A DNA stretch of 64,000 bases from Holacanthus passer (taxonomy: Eukaryota > Chordata > Actinopteri > Pomacanthidae): NCBI GenBank assembly GCA_025331565.1, contig JAFREQ010000048.1, forward strand, positions 310,001 to 374,000. The letters run 5' to 3'. The position numbers and the translations under genes were made by a program. Positions within the stretch are counted from its first letter, which is position 1, and the number at the start of each line of letters is the position of its first letter. The notes beneath the pieces are model-generated. The model searched no databases. It saw only the letters and a program-made list of their open reading frames with translations, and had not been told where the DNA came from. This document shows positions 57,085-64,000 of the stretch, in pieces.

Positions 57085-57320
57085 ATATGTGCAGGTATGC
57101 AGCACTCCTTCCTTTGGAGGTTTTCCAGGCACGTCCAACTGGGAGGAGACCCTGGGCTGGACCCAGAACTCGCTGGAGGGATTATATATTGCATATGACC
57201 TGGGAACACTTCCCATGAAGGAGCTGGAAAACACTGCCGTGGAGAAGGATGCCTGGAATACCCTGCTTCGCCTGCAACCACCGCGACCCAGGCTCAGTTA
57301 AGAGGAAGAAAATGAATGGA
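57085..57320 (+). pseudogene. LINE C-terminal fragment (RTE-like type)
   Basis: DNA wording 'tccaggcacgtccaactggg', 'aggagaccctgggctggacc' and 'ctggagggattatatattgc' followed by 'ccgcgacccaggctcagtta' is a well-known C-terminal end of abundant fish LINEs. The single open frame (57,044-57,301) is in a different phase from the family's protein: in the other frame one reads W-R-D-Y-I and later L-L-R-L-Q-P-P-R-P. A tail with GAATGGATAGG-type sequence follows. Only about 240 bases survive. Confidence 0.7.
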
Positions 57321-57324
57321 TAGG

Positions 57325-58095
57325 TGGAGGTTCACAGTGCAATGTTACAGTATGCACACAAGCACAACATTAATTTGTTCAAATGAATAAGTGAAAACAA
57401 TATAATCAAACAGCAACCATTATTAATGCAACATATTGCAAGGTACAACTACTGGAAGTTAACTTCACCTAGTGGTTGGATGCAGAATGGGGTTGTGGAA
57501 GTGTTGACTGAAGCAGATTCCTGATAAATTGGTACAGTACTCCGGAAGAATCTACCTGACCACAGGCTGCTGAGGGTTCTCGAGCAAAGTGGTTGGAGGA
57601 TCAGAGGGGATTAGGAGTGAATATGCTAGAAGATGAATGATAATTGCCCCCTGTTGTAGAGTGAGAAGTCCACACGGCAGAATTTCTACCTTCAGCACCT
57701 CTTCTGAAAGCAGCGGCTGCACGTGTGTATTCATTTCATATCCATTCATTCATGTGCTATTTGTTACAGATTAACTGTCTGTCACCACCACACACTCCTG
57801 GAGCTTTGTTGTTATGAAAAGTCACCCAGCTCTCAGTGAGCCATTCCATTTAAAATGTCTATGCACATGACTAATGATAACACTGTTGGGTAATCTTTGG
57901 AAACACTCTAAGTAGTCACACTACAGCAGTGACATTGTGTGAAGATCAATGGTTAAAGCTGGGGGAATTTGAATACCAACAGGTCCTGCCCTGACTCTTT
58001 CTCTGATTTCTTTCTTGATGTAGCACTTATTGTAAGTCACACTGGATAATTCTTCCCACGTTACAGGCTAATTTTGGTAGTGACTGTGTACAACT
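57325..58095. other. Non-genic DNA
   Basis: No feature is recognised. Confidence 0.5.
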
Positions 58096-58097
58096 GA

Positions 58098-58797
58098 GTA
58101 CAAGGGAATGAGACGGGAAGGAAGAGAACAAGGGGGTAACAATGTGGGAATTTTTTTTTTTTTTTTTTTTTTAAATTCAGTTATTACAGGCACAGTATGA
58201 CCATTACTGAGCAACAAAAGGGAAGATGGGCTTATGACTCAAACATAGAATTTTATATATACCCCTACACTAGAGGGGTACAGGTGATAAGAAAATGACT
58301 ATAAGCTAACTGCAGAGTTCCTAAATAACTACGGAGTACAGTCATGTTTTTTTAAATAGGCACACTTACAGTACAGAGTACAGTATTGTACAAACACGGG
58401 ACTTAAGAAGCCGGAGGTGGTAAGTGTTTATGAGGACTGACACTGTTACACAGAGTGCTCACTGTTGTTATGCAGTTCAGGACTATAAGTGGAACAGTTT
58501 TTTTTTTTATGACCAGGCACTTGTAGAAGATTTTACGTCCTGCCAAAACCACAGGCAGCAGCGACACAAAACATCTCTCTCCCGTCCCTTAACGACACCG
58601 TCTTGGCAGGCAGGCTCAGCTGCTCTCTAGAACGGTCCTGCTCAGATTAGAGTTCTCTTTACATTCCTCCCAAACACCAGATTGTTGCTCAGTAGGTCAC
58701 ACTGCACCCTGAAATAATAGAATAGGTACCTGTTAGGTAAAAAGTTCCCACATAGTTACCCCCCCATTCCCTAACTTTACGTCTTGTTCCCTTGTAC
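58098..58797. mobile_element. Non-autonomous DNA element with ~115-base inverted termini
   Basis: The left end (58,098-58,215) and the reverse complement of the right end (58,684-58,797) share GTACAAGGGAA, AAGACG/AGACGG, GGGGGTAAC, ATGTGGGAA, then, further in, CAGT(A/G)TGACC and TACTGAGCAAC. The arms align over almost their whole length with small gaps; the left arm carries an inserted run of 23 T (58,152-58,174). The 470-base interior has no coding frame of known type. The structure fits a MITE or other terminal-inverted-repeat element. Superfamily and target duplication could not be settled from one copy. Confidence 0.75.
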
Positions 58798-58799
58798 CT

Positions 58800-59190
58800 A
58801 CATACTATGCATCAGCATGTACTGTACAATTTCACCGTAAAATTGCAATGTAAATGGCAAAGAATGAAGAACTTTCCGCAGTGACTGGCCAGATGTTAAA
58901 CTAGGCAGGATTTAAACTTTTCTCTCAAGCTCACTTCTCCATTTATCAAACACTGACTTATGGTGTGAAACTAAATGCACCACAATGGCACGTTCAAGGA
59001 GACTGTCAGAGCGTGCTCCATCATCCCCATCCTTCACTGCATCAACACTACAAAGTCACACAAAAGACAAAGTGTTCCTGGAAAGAAATCAGTGCAGCTT
59101 TTCATCCTGCTTTGCAGTGTTGACATTCAGAGCAGCTATAAATGCTTGTGTGTTTACACATGGACAATTTGGTTTGCAATCTGTCCGATG
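58800..59190. other. Unidentified sequence with overlapping short frames
   Basis: Two plus-strand frames (58,975-59,280 and 58,985-59,191) overlap. Neither translation shows a known domain. Composition is more even than nearby DNA. Confidence 0.3.
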
Positions 59191-59191
59191 A

Positions 59192-59416
59192 TTGATTGCA
59201 ATCCAAGCTGCATCTCTCTCTCTGTGGAGCATTTTATACTTATTTGCAGTTGCAGCAAACACCATGACAATGTTTGTTAATGTGCAAATCTATGCAAAAC
59301 ACTACTCACCTCCACAAGCAAATCTACTCATTGTGATGGTTTTCCTTCAATTTTTACTAAATTCTGCTGCTATAAAATCTGGGTTGATCGAGCCCTGGTA
59401 TCAATGGAAAAAGTAG
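59192..59416 (+). other. Hydrophobic open frame with faint class-A GPCR resemblance
   Basis: The 74-codon frame reads SLWSILYLFAVAANTMT, then AKHYSPPQANLLIVMV and ends GLIEPWYQW. The spacing of N-L-L-I after a H-x-x-P word and of a later L-I-E-P-W-Y loosely recalls the TM1-TM2 region of fish amine-type receptors such as TAARs, where an N-L-L-L segment is followed by x-I-E-x-C-W-Y. The key TM2 Asp is missing, the spacing is about three residues short and nothing downstream matches. It is either a very decayed receptor pseudogene fragment or coincidence; I favour coincidence slightly. Confidence 0.13.
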
Positions 59417-59608
59417 TGTTAAACCACTACAAAAGATCTTTGAGAAGAGGTTGGACTGGATCAAAGCAGCTGACTTTGACAGTGCAAATGTGTTTTGTCT
59501 CCTGCCAAAAGTTTCTTTGAAGCTTGAAGGTGATGTTACTAGTCTTAACCAAGTGGCTTTAGTTACCTGAGCTTAAACAAACTCTAGGAAAGTAGGAAAA
59601 CAGGTGCT

Positions 59609-60025
59609 GTGGCAACATCTACTGCAGCAGCTCCCATCGTTACAGGCGGAGACACGAGCTGCTCCCAGATCTTCTACCCTCATCTCTCACTGAGTCATTT
59701 CATTTTCAAAAACAACAGCAACTTCAAACCTGAGACACTATTGATTCTTGGCTCCAAGCTGTACATGAGTGGATTCCAGTCGTCTGTAGGTCTCTCATCA
59801 CGTGTTTGTGTCAAAACTCCAGCAGCCATTCAGTTCAATTACACTGTGGTGTATTTATTACTGTGGCGGTTATATAGACAATACATCACAATGAACTGTG
59901 ATGAACCTGTAACACACTCTGTGTTTTACACAGCAGGGTGGTGGAGAGTGAGTGTTTGTGTAGTTGTGTATAAATCAGGGTTTAGTCTTATATGCATTTT
60001 TTTGTATTGGACCTGCTATCTTTGA
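59609..60025 (+). other. 138-codon open frame, no established family
   Basis: This is one of the longer frames in the window. It starts at ATG 59,609 and ends at TGA near 60,025. The translation has alternating Ser/Thr-rich and aromatic parts (MATSTAAAPIVTGGDTSCSQ; later KPETLLILGSKLYMSGFQS). A second frame near 59,850 reads IYYCGGYIDNTSQ. These bits faintly recall an immunoglobulin light-chain V segment (K-P-x-x-L-L-I, Y-Y-C), but the framework Trp, the first Cys spacing and a clear recombination signal are not there. Treat it as unidentified. Confidence 0.15.
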
Positions 60026-60029
60026 GTTT

Positions 60030-62285
60030 GTGTTTTCTGCTGATGTTACAAGAAAGAAACAAGCAAAAGTCAAACAGTAAAGGTTTACAGCAGCATGGTC
60101 ACAGTGGTGATTTACTTTAGTAATCTATTACATAATCTTAAGGCATTTTGTAATCACACTAGGAAAGTTGACGATTGTGAGGGAAACGTGGTAAAATGAA
60201 CAAACAAAAGTTTGTGGGACACAAAGAAGGAAATCTTGCTGTGGCAGCAAAAGCCATGTCACAAGAGCAGTGCAGATGGTTGAGGCAAGCAGTTAATGCT
60301 GGGACATTTTACACAGCATTTTTTGAAATTGCGATACTACAATTGACGACACATTCATCACACATTTTGACAAGCATCTGATATGATACTGTAATACACA
60401 GATTGTGACCAAGATTTTATTAGACCATCTTGCAGTGTGACATTCGGTCACACAATCTTAAGGAAACATCCACCCTCAACTGAGTAAATCCGAAAGTAAA
60501 AATGTCTTTTTTCTTCATTTCTTTTTAAGAGGATCAGCCTGTGTTTAGGTCATTTCAATTCATTTTCAAGCTTTTTTGTTATTTCATTAGTTTGTGGTGT
60601 AACAACATTTATATACACAGGAAACAAAATTATCTCCTGAATAATCAGGATACAAATGTATATTTATTCAAATATGCTTTTGTGGTATCTTTTGATTGAA
60701 TGAGAATAAATGCCAATGACATGTGGCTCCACTTGTTGAGTTTGCATGAGGTAAAACAAGGGGATTTTGAGGCTGCAGTGAATGACACTAGCTTGTATGC
60801 CTGCAGTTGGAAAAGTCAAACCACTGGGTGACACTGTGATGTGTCAGCTTTGGGTGGGATGTCAGACACCTCAGAGTTTTGTTTTCACACCAGCGACTGA
60901 AAAAACATTGACCTCAATGAATATGCTGTTACATGTAACACTCAGGTGTCAACTGCCACTGTCTTCCACCAATAATCCATTAATATTATATGACAAACTA
61001 CATTGCAATTAAAATAGTAAAGGCATTTATTGGTAAGGTTTGTGATTTCTGTTCTCGTGGCTTCTTTTGTATTATTTTGCATTACATATCGTTTAGTATA
61101 GTGTCCTATATTGTATTGTACCGTATAAACAAACCTTTAATAACATTCAAAAATATGAACACGTTCTCGCTGCCTGCGTAGTAATTTTGGAATGATAGCA
61201 GTTGTCAGTCATGTGTATTGAATTTGGTGTTGTGGTTATTCTTTTTGTTCCTATTTTGGATGTTCTTGTCCTTTTGCTCACATCACAGTGTGCCTATAAA
61301 ATGAACTGCTGGAACACCTTTTCATTTTTCATTATTCTTTTTTGATTTTCAAATGAAAACTAGAAGTTATTTTTTTTTAAATTTCAAAACAATTCTGGAA
61401 TGAGGAGAAGGTACACAGACTCGGTGTCCGTGAAAATGAGCTGATTAAACTTGCCGAAGTTATCACAGCAGATTTTTTAAGTATTTGGAAGTGATTCTCA
61501 TGAACTACTTTTACTGTCCAATCAAAGATGGGGTATATTTGCTTTGTCTCAAATGTCCAAAATGCTTCCGTTGAAGAATGAACACTTGATTAATCAAAAC
61601 AAGGAGCTGAAACTGAAGCTGACACTTCAGGACATATATGGTCTGTTTCCAACATAAATGTTAGTTTGATAAATGTTATACTTCAAGAAATGAATAACAA
61701 TCAGTTAATAATAGTCTCAAGTTAGCATGTAGGAAGGACATGACCCAGGTGAAACATATACAATGTAGCAGTCGGACTTAAAGCTGGGCTGCCAGGCAGA
61801 GTCAAAGCCTGACAATTGTAATTATTATTATTGGAGTATTTTTTCTATCAGTCAAACCCTACAAAGGAAGCACATAGTTCAAAATTATTTCAGTTCACTC
61901 CAACGGTGTAAAACATGGAAAAATAAATTAGAAGTGTTTAAATCATACACACCATTATGGAGTCCTTAGCTGCACTCAAGAAAGTGCTTTGAAGTGTCTT
62001 TTAGTGTTTCTTTAGCTTTCATTTTTTCCAGGTGGCCTTTCAAGATTAACTGTGTTCCCCGGTCCAACAGGTAGTCAGCGACACTCCCATCTGGAAGGAT
62101 GCTCTAAGTATTTTCAATATGGTGTCATCTGTGGCAGTTCCAGCAGTTCCACCCAGCATATGTAACAGTCCACAAAGACTAGAAGCAGCGCTGCCAACTT
62201 CTGACTTCATGAATTCATGAAATTACAAAAATGACCATTTGCATACCTGAAATCCGTGTTCAGTGATTGAATTCCTTGAGCCACC
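60030..62285. other. AT-rich non-genic DNA
   Basis: No gene or named repeat is recognised. Short open frames (60,196-60,381; 60,782-61,181) have no domain. Confidence 0.45.
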
Positions 62286-62291
62286 CCCACC

Positions 62292-62292
62292 A

Positions 62293-62325
<33 letters not shown>
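62292..62325. repeat. (CA)n microsatellite
   Basis: About 16 CA units preceded by CCCCCACCACC. Confidence 0.97.
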
Positions 62326-62326
<1 letters not shown>

Positions 62327-62329
62327 GAC

Positions 62330-63745
62330 AACGCTGTAAGCATTGCACACCAACCAGAGAGTGATTTAAGAGCCGATACTCAAAGTATCTGGGCTTCCAG
62401 TCCATAAGCAATGTTCCCTTGGTTTACCATTACTATGCCAGACTTTGACCATAATATGACAGCCTCTTCATCTCTGTTGCTGTCACAGTGTTCTGGCATC
62501 AGAACTGTTTAGGCAGCATGACATTGTGAGACTGAAGGTGAAAGCGTGTGTCATACACCGGAAGCATGAGAGGCAGGAAACCTGCTAACAGGTAGACATT
62601 TCCTTAGAAACTGTCAAGTCCACTCAAGCATCTTCCAGGGTTTGGTCACACCGTTCTACTGCAACTTTTCACTGACCCTGCAGTTTCCAGGTTTGTATCA
62701 CCGGCAGTCTTGTACATAGTTCTTGACATCCATGCTCATTCTCCAGGGCTTAAATCCGCTTGTAGGTTTTGTACCTGCCAGGGTGAATGCCCATATGGAA
62801 CATCTGCAGCAGCTGTGGGCGGAGGACTTGTTGGGGAATTGAGGACTTTATGGTTGATTAAATTGATGGTTTTATGGGGCAGATGTAGAGCTGTAAACTC
62901 CTATAAGACAGTGCATTCATTAATCCTTTAAAGTGTCTTCTTCCGTGTCCATTGCACACTGTTTTAATTGCTGCATGTCCAAGCAGATCCTTAACACCCT
63001 CCCCTTGTACTAACAGCAGTGTGGCACTTTGTTGGCTGTCATTGATGATATCATGAGAAGTTGTGGATGAAGCATCTACTAAATGCATATCCCACCAATC
63101 ACTGGATGAGAGGCAGACGGGTTGACATAAACAACCTTCTTTTTCACAACTACAGACAATTTAGAATCTCCAGTTGACTCCTGCTCAGTGTTTACATGCA
63201 ACAGGTCAGTAATCACAATTCTCTCATTGGCTTTCTGCCAATTTGCTGCCAGTGTTCATTTGCAATACAGCCACATAACAACACTATGGCCCAAGAAGCA
63301 TTTTCTCTACAAATCTGACCGATGTCTGCTGACAGAGCACCTCAGACTTCACAATTATAAAACCAACTATTAGTCTCTGTCTTATGCATTTTTAATCCTT
63401 AGAGGTTTAATGCCTAGAGCTGTTCTGTGTGGGACAGCAGAGTGAGGCACTAATGCACATGTTAAGTGGACCACTCAATTCAGAAGCAAAGCAGACATAG
63501 ACGTTAGGTGGGCAGCTTTCATTGGAGTGAACAGGTCCCATTCTAGAGTGTGGTATCCACTTCATCATCTTTGCTGTCATCCCACCATGCTGCTGCCTCA
63601 GTGACACTTCCCCTGCCTGTGTTCTTTTACCCCCGTCATAAGCAGTTTTCTCATATGAACTCTGGACAATGTCTGCAGTTGCCCTTTCACACATGTAGCA
63701 CACAACAGTCAGACGCGTTCTCACCTACTTGAAGTACTTTGTTTG
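62330..63745. other. Unidentified sequence
   Basis: Minus-strand frames at 62,858-63,088 and 63,407-63,724 have even composition but no recognised domain and no clear splice sites. No repeat is named. Confidence 0.35.
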
Positions 63746-63747
63746 GT

Positions 63748-63853
63748 TTAGGTGAGAGGAGTGACGCCTGGATAGAGCATGCAGGAGGAGGACTCATCCA
63801 TAGTGATGACTGTCTTTGTGTTGACATCGATACTACATGTATTCGGGCGTATC
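63748..63853 (-). CDS. Candidate terminal coding exon (unidentified); rival plus-strand reading
   Basis: On the minus strand a pyrimidine-containing acceptor (tttgttgatactgag) is followed by one base and 34 codons to TAA at 63,748-63,750. The translation includes DVNTKTVITMDESSSCMLY and ends PGVTPLT, with third positions strongly C-biased (GTC, AAC, ATC, TCC, TGC, GGC), as in real exons. On the plus strand the same DNA gives ATG at 63,779, MQEEDSSIVMTVFVLTSIL, and CAG|gtgagc at about 63,889, also exon-like. Only one can be right, and perhaps neither. No family is recognised. Confidence 0.22.
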
Positions 63854-64000
63854 CTCAGTATCAACAAAAGAGCGGAAAGCAATATACAGGTGAGCAGAAA
63901 AGAGTGTGAAGCAGCTACACTCTGTGCAACACCATCAGTATCATCAATACACCCACTCGCCCACTGTGAATTCTCCAGACAATAACTTGCTCTATTCACA

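Noticed and set aside
1..64000. CRISPR arrays, prokaryotic operons, phage or plasmid features
   Set aside because: No regularly spaced repeats, ribosome binding sites or long contiguous genes; repeats and splice-like signals are vertebrate.

Overview
The window reads as vertebrate nuclear DNA, most likely from a percomorph (spiny-rayed) teleost. It is AT-rich with local CpG-rich patches. Long reading frames are absent: the longest open frame is about 150 codons and lies over a CA microsatellite. The sequence is dense in CA/GA/GATA microsatellites and in decayed fish-type mobile elements: Tc1-like DNA transposons, L2/Rex-type and RTE-type LINE fragments, and LINE 3' tails ending in TTATC-type repeats. 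There are no operons, ribosome binding sites, phage genes or CRISPR arrays. The species call is an inference from repeat content.

Layout. 0-6.8 kb: a near-canonical tRNA-Asp(GUC) gene with a LINE 3' tail 15 bases downstream, an LTR-like repeat, an RFX-like X-box and a Tc1 remnant. 10-21.2 kb: a foldback repeat at 10.3 kb, a truncated Tc1-like element with a recognisable transposase piece at 12.7-13.6 kb, a CA/GA microsatellite, two splice-site-bounded short open frames (15.64 kb plus strand, 19.05 kb minus strand), a 471-base tandem duplication at 19.4-20.5 kb and an internally deleted Tc1 element at 20.9-21.2 kb. 21-35 kb: mostly unique DNA with conserved-element-like patches and a pair of possible minus-strand terminal exons at 31.5-31.9 kb. 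36-49 kb: an L2-like LINE 3' end (minus), an interspersed repeat with many CTAGC motifs, a degenerate Tc1 transposase abutted by a LINE tail and a palindromic microsatellite, another LINE tail and a reverse-transcriptase fragment (minus). 51-58.8 kb: degenerate interspersed repeats, LINE C-terminal fragments at 55.3 and 57.1 kb, and a roughly 700-base element with about 115-base inverted termini at 58.1-58.8 kb. 59-64 kb: mostly unique sequence with weak coding hints.

No complete protein-coding gene can be demonstrated. The best reading is a gene-poor intergenic or intronic region that carries one tRNA gene and possibly a few short exons of genes extending outside the window. The genes do not form a visible pathway, and I found no convincing undescribed multi-gene system. 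The most useful leads are the tRNA-Asp/LINE-tail chimera, the 58.1-58.8 kb inverted-terminal element, the 471-base tandem duplication and the splice-bounded open frames.
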